A program made the translations under genes and the position numbers. This document shows positions 1 through 11,443 of a stretch of 64,000 bases of DNA, in pieces (the stretch's first letter is position 1; each line of letters opens with the position of its first letter). Source of the stretch: Gnetum montanum (taxonomy: Eukaryota > Streptophyta > Gnetopsida > Gnetales > Gnetaceae); contig MNCI01006929.1 of NCBI GenBank assembly GCA_015680685.1, forward strand, positions 287,599 through 351,598, read 5' to 3'. The notes beneath the pieces were generated by a model that had not been told where the DNA came from, searched no databases, and saw nothing but the letters and a program-made list of their open reading frames with translations.

Positions 1-235
1 AAATTCTAACTCTGGAGGGATCAAATTGCCAGAGCTTCACTACACTAAACTGGGATCCCAAATAAGGGAGAGCCGCCTCTTATTTATAGACATGACAGCT
101 GACTGCAATATCGCGTACGCGATATCGTAGGGAAGGACGCGATATCGCGTACGCGATATCGCGTACGCGATATCGCAGGGGATGCGATATCGCATCGGAC
201 GCGATATCGCGGCCGACGCAGACCGCGTCTCATCA
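1..235 (-). mobile_element. LTR end of a minus-strand gypsy element lying left of the window
   Basis: Read on the minus strand this starts TGATGAGACGCGG, the same kind of LTR start as elements A and B, and carries a TATAAATA box (plus-strand 81-88) and a stretch matching the A/B LTRs around the words gagcttcactac. No polypurine tract follows it on the right, so it is more likely the 5' LTR of an element extending off the left edge than a 3' LTR. It appears to sit inside the LTR of the plus-strand relic that begins at 236. No target duplication can be checked because the other end is outside the window. Confidence 0.6.
104..217. repeat. GATATC palindrome cluster in the LTR
   Basis: About six copies of the palindrome GCGATATCGC or close variants, several joined by GTAC so that longer perfect palindromes form. 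The cluster is very rich in CpG although the surrounding DNA has almost none. It sits between the LTR start and the TATA box, which is the U3 position. A decayed version lies at 7,655-7,700. Confidence 0.8.
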
Positions 236-1020
236 ATAATCTACATAACTTTCATTCTATAGTAACTAGACTTTTGCAGTTTCATTCAAATTTATACTTA
301 GTGATTAGAAGTGTGAATGCCTACAATGTGATATGATATAGTGAACATAATCTTTGTTTGAAAAAATTGTACTTGGATACAAATTGGAAACGAAAATAAT
401 GATTGAGCTATTTTTCATCATTGGAGCATTCTCCTAGTTTACTATCTTCACTTAGCATAATTTTTACTATATTCTTAGTTAATGTTTTACTTTTCCATGT
501 ACCTTACTATTACTATTATTAGTAAGCGAAATGAGTACAATTGGTCTCTAGCACTTAAGTGTAATTGCTTCGTAAACCAAATAGTATTATTGCTTGGTAC
601 ACCCAATAGGGTAACGCTTGGTATCCCAATAGTTGTTACATGAAGCTCAAGGTGTGTATAGAAGATCAATAATGGATGCTCATCATCATAGGCTAGGATA
701 GATTCATTTACTTATTTCACTTAGATTTAGAAATCATTTTCATTTTCACCATGACCACTATAGGTAATGATGGTTGAATGACATCAAATATCTCATGGTG
801 AGCTAAACCATACACATAGACTTCACTAGCTCCATGTGGAAAGGCAATAGTCTCAAACTTAACTCAACTACTAACATATCAATATTGNCAGGCAATAGTC
901 TCAAACTTAACTCAACTACTAACATATCAATATTGTCTATCTATAGATTATGATTATTAGACTACGTGTGAAGAATTGTAACTTGTATGGTTCGGTGTTG
1001 GATTACTCCATCACTCATCA
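236..1020 (+). mobile_element. 3' part of a plus-strand gypsy 5' LTR
   Basis: From about 250 this matches 7,788-8,536 through shared blocks such as gaagtgtgaatgc, attgagcta and catggtgagctaaacca, and it ends ctcatca like that LTR. The left part of the LTR is cut off by the minus-strand LTR at 1-235. The bases after 1,020 include ttagcatc, the start of the primer-site sequence seen at 8,537, but the rest has decayed. A 46-bp duplication around an N inflates the length. Confidence 0.65.
842..935. other. 46-bp direct repeat around a single N (likely assembly join)
   Basis: Bases 842-887 are repeated exactly at 890-935, with the undetermined base at 888. The same arrangement occurs at 13,109, 15,347 and 51,981. 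It is best read as two overlapping contig ends joined without being merged. Confidence 0.85.
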
Positions 1021-3160
1021 ATCTCTTAGCATCCATGATGCCATTACTTTAACAAAATACATTGAAGAGGTATCCATCCAACGTAATAATCCTAAATGAA
1101 CCAACTTTTGCAATAAGGTAAATAATGTAGCTAGTAAAGAGAAAGCCTCCTAGAACGTAGGGTAAACTATAGTAGTGATGAATCAAACTTCATCAAGCTC
1201 ATCATCAAAAAACAAAGGAAATAAGAAAACAAAGTTAAAGCCCAATGGCATTAGAAAAAGTTTATCAAATGCAAATCAACAAAGAAGACCATCTAAGAAC
1301 ATGTTAAAGTATCACAATTTTTCAATGATCTACATATAGTTATACAACATGCTACTAAATGAGGGGCACATCATCCCAAAAAATATCTTAGAAGAAACAA
1401 GTATACAATTAAAGAGACTACAAACTTTGGTTGCTACTCCTTTCTAATGGATGGAAGGAGATTTACCTATCCTAAAGTGGTACAATTCTAATAAGACCTT
1501 TTTATTATCATGAGGTTGTAGGACATGATAATAATAACTGAAACATCTTAAAGATGATGTTCAGGTGGTATTGAAGAAAGGGCAGGTCTTTTTTAATACA
1601 CTTGTATAACCTAGCAACTAAGACATGCAAATCTTTCAAGATTCTTTGAACACCCATTAAAGGAGGATCTCTACTTTTTATTTGGAGCCATAGGTAACTA
1701 TCCTAAAACTCCCTTTATGATTTAAATGGACCCATCTTAGAATGCTTCTACCTCATCTACCGATGCAAATCTACTAAAGTACAAAAAGATCTTTTTCATT
1801 GACATCCCTTGTAACCATTCTAAAGCATCTACCTCTCAGAACATGCATATAGCTCCACAAATCATTAACATAATACCTCATTATGATGAAGCTGTATGTA
1901 ATCAAACCTAATATTTAATTATCATTCATCTTTCGTAAGGAATTGATTACCTTTACATACACCATTTTATCCTTTCAATGATCCTCCTATTTTAACTTAT
2001 GTTATTCCTTTGCCATCTCATACTTCTTGTCCACCTAAGTCATAAAAACTACCTTTGCTTCCTATACCTTCCATCAAGATCATAACCTGGGCTCAAAAGA
2101 AACTAGTAGCTAATGACAAGGGGAAAAGGAAAGAATAGAAAAATAAATAACTTATCTAAAATAAGAAGAAGGAATCTTTCTAAGGTGCACCAGACATAAA
2201 TCCTTCTACTTGTACCATGACATCAATCACTCCTACATCACATATGATTCCTCCAATACTCACCTTCAAGGATGTGATTCCTAGGGATAAATCCTTGTCC
2301 CAAAATGTAGCAATGATAAAATTGGAGAGAAAAAATATTTGTTTCTTTGAACTTATGTTAACTTCCAAGGACCACTGCTTAGCATTAAAGACAGTTCTCA
2401 AACCCATCACAATTCAAATAGATATCCAATTTCATGCCCAAACAATCTCATCCCTACTTAATGTTCCATGGTATGAGGTAGACTATTTGATCTTTAAAGA
2501 TGAGGAAATAAAAACCCATCCAATGATGGACATCATATGGTAGCTATCCACCTACATTACAATATGGATAGCAGACAACATAATATTTGATGAGGTTAGA
2601 CCCAACTTCATTGCATGGATGATCATCAAGCATCTCGACCTCAAAAAAACTAGTCATGTACTCTAACCACAACTCATCTTAAATCCTTTTTAGTTAGTCC
2701 AAAGTAGAAATCATAGGGGCAATAAAACTAATTTTTTCATAAGGAAGTTAGATTATGTCTAAGGATATTTTCACTATCATTAGGAATTTATTTTGCATTA
2801 ACGTCATCCTAGATAGGCTTTGGCTGGCTTATTATCATGTTGTTTTCTCACCTGTATACCAAGAGATACATTTCCCATGTAAGGATAGGAAAGTAGTTAT
2901 ACATGTTGATCCTAAAGTACCCGTTATCTCCTGTCTTGATGTCTTAGAATAAACTATCCTAGAATCCCAATCCACATTGGTAGAATAAACTTCATTAATT
3001 GAAAAAACTAATGATTTGGATATTAGCATTCCATGGTCATCTAATGCATATGAATTCATAAACCAGAGTTTGATGAGCTAGATATTATGGAATCTATTAA
3101 AAGTATCAAAACTCCTACCAAGTTGCAAGCTAGAAAAGTCATCACCAAAGTATAACCACT
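1021..3160 (+). pseudogene. Decayed gypsy gag and protease region
   Basis: This is the internal part of a Ty3/gypsy retrotransposon with many stops. At about 1,470-1,620 one frame has a run resembling the gag zinc-knuckle region of plant gypsy elements (a W-Y-N-x-N-K-T start, a G-C position, then a K-H-L-K-D-D-V-Q block). At 2,755-2,950 the open frame fits the end of the aspartic protease: a V-I-L-D-R-L-W motif in the place of the family's ILGRPW, then HFPCKDRKVVIHVDPK. The 108-codon open frame at 2,217-2,543 lies between and is probably part of the same polyprotein. Reverse transcriptase is missing, so the element is truncated near 3,160. The lineage seems to differ from that of A and B. Confidence 0.6.
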
Positions 3161-3479
3161 TTAACAATTTCATCCCTTTTAACTTTTTCATTTTTTGTCC
3201 TTTATTTAGCTTTTGCACATATTTCCTATTTCCAGGAACTCTAGTTATTTATGTTATTTTGTCACTTTACAATTTCACCATGTTTATTGCTTTCATAGTT
3301 TAATTCATATAAACTAGAAAAATATAAAACAAAAAAACTACAAAAATCATAAACATATAAAATATAAAGTACATAAATGAAACTATCTTTTATCATAGCC
3401 AATGTTAATATATACCATCATCAATGTAAAAAAGAAAATACATAACATCCCATCAAAAAAATATCACAAAATCTAAGCA
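3161..3479. other. AT-rich stretch, no gene seen
   Basis: T-rich then A-rich sequence between the plus-strand gypsy relic and the minus-strand multi-exon relic. I see no coding signal or clear repeat. Confidence 0.5.
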
Positions 3480-6400
3480 TAAGATGGCTCATCATCTCAA
3501 TCTAACACTATCTCTCATCTCTTACTCTTGGCCTCTTGTGCCTAATCATCAATGGAAAAAATATTTTTCACCACTTTCACATCATCTTCATCTTTATTCC
3601 CACTACTAGAAGTTCTCGAGATATTTGTATTTGTAAAAGAAAAAAAATAAAAATATACAAAAATTAATAAAATACATAAAATATAGAAATAGAAAAAACT
3701 ATAAGTATACATAGACTAAAAAACTAACATAGAGATAAAATAAGCATTAAAAAAATAACACAAATTATCATTTCTTAAATAAACATTAAGACAAACTAAC
3801 CTAAATTATCGTTTCTTACCCATAGGCACATCACTATTACCTTTTTCTCCTATTGCTACTGCCTTCCTAGCTGTGTCTTGGTCATACTCATAAATCAACT
3901 TCTAAGTTATCTCCTCTGGGGTGAGAAATGTAAAGCCCAAGTCCTCCAAGTTCACATTTGGTATCTTTGACAAAACAAGATTTTTCATGCCATCTTCTCT
4001 CTCGGTCTTACTATTTTCCTTCCCTATTGTAGAACTTGGCACTCATTTTTCCTTCTCCCTGTGCTATATTATGACACACTCCTCAAGATTTTTAGCATAT
4101 CACTATTCCCCATCTTCTTTATTAGCATATCTCTAATTATTTTGGTAGTCCTCTTCTTCTTAAGTTATTTTGTGAGAAACACATTTTATTTCTAATAAAA
4201 CAACTTGTTCCTCTTCTGCTAATGTTGCCAATACTCCCATGTCATGTATCAGTAGAAATTGAAGTCTATAACTAACACTTTTCCAAGATCAACTGAAATC
4301 TAGAAATCTATGAAAGTAATTCATCCATCATATTATTAACATACTAACCAAACATAACCATCATAGCTATCCATAAAATTTACCAAAACTCACTAACATT
4401 AGTTAGACTCCTTAGCTTCTTTGCAAAGTTGTTCATCATCACCTGTATTTACTCTTCATTATCAATTCTCTCCCAAAACATTTTTCTTAACTTTGTACAT
4501 ATACATCCAAGCATAGAGAATTCATAATAAATTTAATATTTAAAATTTGAAAAAAATATAAATACTAATAATAATAAAAATAAAATACATACATATAGAG
4601 CAAATAAAAAATGAAAGATAAAAATTATTAACTCACCAAGATACATATGATCTTCTTCTACTAACTTGCTTGCAAGGCACTTCCTTCTAGTCTCATTAGA
4701 AATTGGATCTTTCCTAGGAGGCAAGAAGCTAAAAACTCTAGTAGGAGACAATACTATGTCAACATCTATATCATCCAAGTCATCATCTACATGATCACCA
4801 AAACACTTAAATAATTAATGAAAAATAACTTTCTTTTGAATACTCTGAGTGTTAATCTTACCTATATCATCTCCCAAACCCAAGTTAACCTATTGCTTTA
4901 ACAATCTCTCCATCATCTCCTCCTCTTTTGTTCTTATGGTGGCTTTAGTTGTAGCTTCTCTTTCTCTAGTCTCTATGTTTTCCTTTACCTTCCACTTGAC
5001 CTCTTCTCTTATGCTTCTTTCCACTTTGGCTTTTATCGTTCTTTTAGCTTTTGCTTTTGCTAAAGCCTCTTGCTCCACTTTTTTTGTGCCTTTAAGATAG
5101 TTATTAAGAATATACATAAGCATCAAAAGATGTAAATAATTAATAAAAAACTAAAAAATGTATGATAAACTAAATAAATAAAATAAAATATATCAAGAAC
5201 ATAAAATTGTAGAGTAATGACTTATGCTTACCCAACCTCACCTCTATCCTAGCAACTTCTACATTTAGTCTCTCCTCCTCTAATTCATAGGCATTCACAA
5301 TCTTAACATCATATTTCCTTAGCTTCTTAGAGGCTTGTTCATCATCTTGCATGCCTATAGCACATTCTCTGATGTCCTCCATACCTTGCATTGGGTTATT
5401 GAGAATAGAGTGTTTTGTGAGCAATGCCATGCTATCTAAAATGGAAAACTCAACTACATCCTCTAGGAATGAGAATGCAATATATAATGATCCTTCCATA
5501 GTAGATGGAAGGATCATTATAATAATGATAATCTGCTAGTATTAGGATAATGGAAACTTCTATACACTAAGAACTTTTTCCTCTTGGTAATCACTAGAAT
5601 CAAGTAACATTATAAAGTACCCTAACGTGTCATAATGGAGGTTGAAATTTAGAGTTATTAGCATCCTTTTCATCCACAAACATGATCTTATCTAGCTTGT
5701 TAGCCATATTCTCATCTATGTGGCTTGCCCAATCATAAGCATCATACCTTGTCATTGTGTTAAAAATTATTGTTAGTTAATGGAAAGATGTGATCCTCCT
5801 CTACCTAATCCAACCAAACAATGCCCTATCAATGAAGAGATGATATGCCTTAATTAGGTCCTAGTTGCTATAACAAAGAATTTTTTGATCCTTATTTGCA
5901 TACTATGTCTAGTACTTGATCTATTAGTGCTTTGTTTGGAATATCTACTATTTTTCTCAATAATGGAATCTCCATTAGACAATTTGAATGAATACTACCA
6001 CAAATCCTAGTTCCAATGTAATATCAACTCTTTTTCATAAACTAAAAACATGAATAATTGCTACTAGAATCACATTTCACCATGGTAGTGACATATACTA
6101 GAGAAATGTTAAGTGATCTCAATGTTTACTTGTAAATATTTTTCTCTCACATTTCTTGACTCTATGTAGACCACATTAGAGATTCTAATTTTATCTGTAA
6201 AAATAAACTTAAATACTAACATAAACATAGACTTCATTGTTAGCACAAAGACATCATATAGACATCAAACCATAATATTATAAAAGCTAAGTACATATTT
6301 TTTGATATACCTTTCATGATTTGATGGAACTTAGAGCCCTTAGGCCATTCCTCCTCTAGGTCTAGATCATCCTTCTCATTTAGCACATTAACCAAACTAG

Positions 6401-6580
6401 CCTTGTGAAGAGTGATATACCATCGATGATCCATAGCATGTTCTATCTTACTAGGGAGCTACTCAAATATGTGAAAGCACCAATTATCTATAGGTGCTAT
6501 CTCATGAAGGATCCTCTTCAACTTCTTTGGGTAAAAATCTTCCTTATTAGGATTCTCAAAGTTGTAGACATATGTTCAAC
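3480..6580 (-). pseudogene. Unrecognised multi-exon gene, decayed
   Basis: Several minus-strand coding blocks are separated by AT-rich introns with good splice sites. The first (about 6,570-6,313) includes HAMDHRWYITLHKASLVNVL and ends at AAAG|GTATAT. Weaker blocks follow near 6,040-5,900 and 5,760-5,620. The next (5,517-5,232) ends GTTGG|GTAAGC, and the following exon after ...TTAAAG (about 5,086) continues in frame into a charged KAKAKRTIKAKVER run, probably coiled coil. It ends ATAG|GTAAGA near 4,861; an acidic exon (about 4,795-4,630) ends CTTG|GTGAGT; another near 3,975-3,820 ends TGGG|GTAAGA. At least three junctions share phase 1. Scattered stops show decay. I do not recognise the family. 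It has no retroviral motifs; it could be a host gene or the gene of a DNA transposon. Confidence 0.5.
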
Positions 6581-6699
6581 ATACGACATAAATAATCACA
6601 TTCAATCTATAATTAATAAAAAAAGCTTAGTGGTAAGTATTCCTTCCTATCACACAAGTGACCTAGGTTCGAATTCTATAAACTTAGTTTCTAAGTTTG

Positions 6700-7110
6700 T
6701 CATGGTCATAAACTATGAATTAGGAAGTTATGTGATTGTCGTCTTCCTAACTCACACTTGTGCTATCTACGCATACAGTTAATGTAAGTTAAGGCTTATG
6801 ATATCTTTCGTTGTTGGTATTTTTATCCTAAGTGTATGGTGAAATAAATAAAGGTTTAATGATTGACTAATTAACTACTCATCTATTTTAGTGACTAACT
6901 ATTCTAACATAAGTAGCCATTCCCATTTACCATACACATCATGAAATAGTATTAACCCTACTAGGTTACCAAGTGATGACTACTAGGCATACCAAATGGC
7001 CACTACTAGGATTACCAAGTGTTATACATTATGCTCAAAGTGGTCATACTCATGTGTTCATGGTTAAATGTTATACAACTTAAAGAGGTTTCAAATCAAA
7101 AGTCTTACCA
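6700..7110 (-). mobile_element. LTR fragment related to element B
   Basis: Shared order of blocks with the B LTR: gactaattaacta, ctaacataag, ggttaccaagtg, aggattaccaag, then tatgctcaaagtggtcatac. The orientation matches B (minus). The edges have decayed. Just left, at about 6,625-6,685, tagtggtaag followed by aggttcgaattct resembles tRNA-type A and B boxes, but no SINE body could be aligned. Confidence 0.55.
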
Positions 7111-7329
7111 CTAAAAAAACATGTCCTTTTTCATCTATCCTCATTAATTCATTAGTTGAACAATGTAGAAAAATATGGAATAAAGTTCGAATGAATGTTT
7201 AGAATCATTGAATTTTTCATTAAAATAACACTATAGTAATCGTTTAGTTTTAAAAAATGATCCTAAGTAATAATTGTTGGATTCTTGTTTTTAAGAGATA
7301 GAGTTATGGTCTTTATTTGTTTTACTATT
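7111..7329. other. No gene seen
   Basis: AT-rich spacer between the LTR fragment and the dispersed repeat; no coding or repeat signal recognised. Confidence 0.4.
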
Positions 7330-7635
7330 ACATTAAGTAATATTAGAGGTATTTTGCAACATGAAATCTTATGAATTAGATGAAACAAGTGATTTCTATT
7401 TCATGTGGCCTATTGAAATTACATCATAACATGTCTTAAAAATAACCTAGGTCATAACTCTCAACCCCTTCTCTTTCCACAATTAAGAGTACCTCTAGGA
7501 TATTGCAAGTGTCAAGTTTTACTATGCTATTATTGGAAATTTTATTTAATATAAAGCTAAATAAATATACACATTATAATTTTATAGTATGTACATTCAA
7601 GTAGTATGTGGCACTTATCTTCTAATTTATATATG
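7330..7635. repeat. Dispersed repeat, copy 1
   Basis: About 300 bp matching 50,585-50,895 in the same orientation, including cataactctcaacccctt, ctctttccacaatt and gtacattcaagtagtatgtgg. The match stops at ttatatatg, exactly where the LTR at 7,636 begins. The other copy therefore shows the uninterrupted site and fixes the LTR boundary. Confidence 0.8.
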
Positions 7636-8536
7636 TGATAAAGTCAATTTCAATCGGTAACGATATCGTATCTATGATATCGTAGATTCGATATCATAGC
7701 ATAAGCTATGTCATCATATAAACAATATTGTGGGATGCATGACACCCTATAAATACAAAACTTAGGCACGTGGATTGGGAGAATTTTTCATTCCATAGTA
7801 TCCAAACTTTGTCAATTTTATTTCATGAATTTAGTCTTAAGTACTTAGAAGTGTGAATGCTCGTAGTGTAGTGTGACTTAGTGAATGGAGTTTTTATTTG
7901 AATATCTTGTACTTGGGTGCAAATGTGACCAACAATAAAGATTGAGCTATTTCATACTATTGCAACATTCTCCTAGTTTACTAATTTACTTAGAATAATG
8001 TTTACCATTTTCACTTAGACTACTGTTTACCACTTTCCTAGTTGATGTTTTACTATTCCATGCACTTTACTTATATTGTTGTTAGTATGCATAATGGATA
8101 TGACTTATTTTGAGCATAAAGTGTGATCATTTGATAACCCAATAGTATTATCACTTTGTTAGCCCAATGGCAAAATACTTGGTAACGCTAGTAATGATTA
8201 CATAAGTGCAAGATGTGTACAGAAAATCAAGAATGGATATCCATCGCCAAAGGATAGAATAAATTCATTTATTGTTTTACTTAGACTTAGAAACTATTTT
8301 CATTCTAGCATGTTTTCTAGGAAAGACAATGGTCAAACAACATCAAATATCATATACCTCATGGTGAGCTAAACCATATACATAGACTTCACTAGCTCCA
8401 CTTGAGAAGACAAAAGTCTCGAACTTAATCCAATTGCTAGCATAATTACATTGCCTCATCCATAGATTGTGATCTGGTAGTGCATGAATGCCTATGACTT
8501 GTATGATTAGATGATGGATTACTTCATTGCTCATCA
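7636..8536 (+). mobile_element. 5' LTR of a plus-strand gypsy element
   Basis: Begins TGATAAAGTC where the dispersed repeat is interrupted and ends gctcatca directly before a primer-binding site. A decayed GATATC cluster (about 7,655-7,700) precedes a CCTATAAATAC box at about 7,749, the same order as in the LTR at 1-235. The second half matches 250-1,020. The left flank is atatg; the matching right-hand target duplication was not found because the element is truncated. Confidence 0.75.
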
Positions 8537-8556
8537 TTAGCATCATTGCAAGGGAC
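8537..8556 (+). promoter_or_regulatory. Primer-binding site, tRNA-Asp type (decayed)
   Basis: TTAGCATCATTGCAAGGGAC follows the LTR immediately. It differs from a tRNA-Asp-complementary site (TTGGCGCCGTTGCCGGGGAC) almost only by C-to-T and G-to-A changes. The same holds for the sites of A and B. Confidence 0.7.
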
Positions 8557-8671
8557 TAGTCAATGTATGTTGAGTAATTGATTTCATAAATTTTTTGTTG
8601 TATCAAAATTCAAAGTTAACTTCATAACATAAATAATTAATCATACTTAACCAAACATCTTAAACCACAAC

Positions 8672-11443
8672 ATGGCTTCAAATAAGGATACATCATCAGC
8701 TATCAAAGAGACAAAAAGGGGTAATGACAGAATCAGTGATGAAGAAGAATGAGGGATGATGATGCAAAAAAGAATCACATATGCTTACACTAATCCTTAT
8801 CATCTAGATTTTACTTTCATCTTTCATTAGGATAGTCAAATGAGGTGAAGAGACATACAAGGCAACATGTTCCTACCTCTAGATCAGGTAGCACTTAATA
8901 TGCTCCAAACTTCCTTAAGGAGAATGAGTCTGAACCGAATCTAGGAAGGGTACCATGTGAATAAGCAGATGAAAAGGCCCTATGAAACCACAAAGAAGCA
9001 AATGAGGAGAGATGCTACCATGGAAATCAAACATATAAACAACAAAGGAAAGTAGGTTAACACTTCCGTTATCTTGGAAGAACTTGATGTTGATGCATTT
9101 ATCATGGAACAAATCCACTAGATTCATCAAGAGCCTTTAAAAATATCATCAAACTTGAAGAACATGTAAAATTTCAACTACATTCCATTCTAGCTGAGAC
9201 ACCTAAAAGGGAGGCTACTAACTCCAAGTATAAGAAAGACTCAAGGCCAAGAGTTTCTTCTAGATCCTATAGAGAAGAATACTAGAGTCATGAAAGGAGG
9301 ACAAGTCATCAATGTTCTCTTACACATCTTCTACATCATCATGATTATTGGTGGACTTTGATAGAAGGATATAAAGGTATTGAGACCATGACAGGGAGGA
9401 AAGAAGGACTCATGATCATCATGACTATCATCTGTGACACTCTGATATAAAAGAGAAGGACTATGTACAAAGATGATGAAGGGATCAAAGAGAGAATCAA
9501 GAAAGATATGAGCATAAAAGGAGGTACCACTACAATAGAGCACACAAACCTAATCATGATGATGAACCCCTAATGATCACCTGTAATATGATCAACATCC
9601 AGGAAGCTATACACATACCAACTAGGCATGTGAGAGATAATCGTATTAAGTAGCTTGACATGAATAACATGCCTAGATTGGAGGGTGGTTATAATGTTGA
9701 TGCACAACACCACCTCTAATAATTCCACAATACCTACGGCCTACAGAATATTCCAAGTGATTAGCAAAAGTTGAAATTGTTCCCATGAACACTGTGAAAG
9801 TGTATGAGAGCTAGTATAGATCACTCAAATCTGAATTGATCAAAAGATGGAGTACCATGCTAGAGATTTTCAATTACAAATATAAAACCTCTTCATGGAT
9901 GTCCAATTTAAGGAAAAAAATCTAAGGATGAAAGCACAGAACACATAAAACCCTTGATGCAATAATGGACAAGTACTATTCACTATTGCATAGATGCCCA
10001 GGCCATGGATTCTCATGATCAAAATAGTTAAGGCACATTATAGATAGGTTAAAAAACAAGAATAAAGAGACCCTTGGGGTTTATTCATAAGGCCAAAAAT
10101 CTGAAATGATTACCCATCGAATCCAAAGGCTGATTGACCAAATGTTGAAGGAAGAAGGAAAGTTAATAAAGCAGGAATTAGTAGAAGAATATAATAGAGA
10201 GCCTTCGGTCAAGAAAATAGATGCATGACTTTGTGACACATAGGAAGAAGAAACCTTGGATTAGGTAATTCAAAAGAATACTCTATCAATTTATAAATCT
10301 ATAATAAGGTAGAAAAAATGTGGAACATAGGTAATGAAAAATTTACAATAGCATTGAAGATTGTGGAAGAGGAAACAAAGAAAGCCTTTGGAAAAGGCAA
10401 GGATAAGAAAAAGAAGAGAGATTTTAGATAGAAATGCAAAGTAGCTTAAGTGGTTTAGTTTTCAAACACAACTTTGAAGAAGAGAATGGATGTATCGTGT
10501 CCCAGTATGAACATCCCAAGGGATGTTGTCCTAAAATCGCATACTTACACGAAATAGGGCCATATGCACTTAATCCCAGATTTTTTAAGAAACAAATTCC
10601 CAAAAGATTAGCATATCCTCAAGCTAACTATAGACAGAACTTCCAAACAACATACTATCCTAGTGGAGCCTTCAAATAGCACAAGAGTAGTACTATCAAT
10701 AGTGGCAACAATCCTAATCGTGGGTCATGCGACCACCTCACCAACAATATCCATATTGGAAACCAGATTCATATGGATATTTTATACAATGTCTGATCTC
10801 TCCTAGTAATGCTATTTTCCAAAATCCACAATACTATCCAATATAGCACCACAGACCAATGCTACCAAGGATAGATCTAAACTTGTACATGCATCCATCA
10901 ACAGTTGGTTCTTCAAATCAACATCTTAATCCTTTACCACTAATGCCACCTCTTCTCATGTAGGGGAAATTGCCATCACAATTTCAGTAGAAGAGTGCAA
11001 AAAGGGTAGTTAGTATGCAAGAGGAGGTAATCTCGTGTGAACCACAACCTAGAAAATGATTGTTCTTCTGAACAAGTCCTGAAAAGGTTCACTAGATGGG
11101 GAACACATCTACTTCCACCCCATCTACATTTAATCATTATCAACACAAGAAGCTTCCATCTTCATTAAACCCAAATATCATGATTGTCATGCTTACTCAA
11201 ACAATCACTCATTCGATAAAGACAGGAGCCCTTCCCAAAAAGCAAATTGATCTAGAAAGTTCCTTAGTTTATCTTCAAATATTAGGGTAGAAACCATGCA
11301 AGGCGCTACTTGATTCTGGGTTAGAAGTAAACTTAATTTCATAAGACATGTATTAGGCATATAATATACTACCATTAAAGAATATTAATATCAAGTTAGA
11401 GCTTGCAAGCCAAGTAATCATAGTTCCACTAGGGTAAGTATAA
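8672..11443 (+). pseudogene. Gypsy gag and protease relic
   Basis: Gag starts at an ATG at 8,672 after the primer site and has many stops. Its N-terminal part (a FTFIFH then GNMFLPLD pattern at about 8,810-8,880) matches the start of gag in A. The block MNNMPRLEGGYN (about 9,660-9,700) matches B's MNNIPRFEGGYN. An open frame at 10,434-10,679 carries YEHPKGCCPKIAYL, the zinc-knuckle-like block also found in A and B. At about 11,300-11,440 the protease site reads LLDSGLEVNLIS. The relic stops at about 11,443; no reverse transcriptase of this element remains. Confidence 0.75.

Noticed and set aside
104-217. CRISPR-like array
   Set aside because: Palindromes are adjacent without spacers of regular length, sit in a plant LTR, and no associated genes exist.
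4849-5100. Hydrophobic plus-strand open frame (membrane protein)
   Set aside because: Antisense of the lysine-rich exon of the minus-strand multi-exon relic, which explains the hydrophobic pattern.
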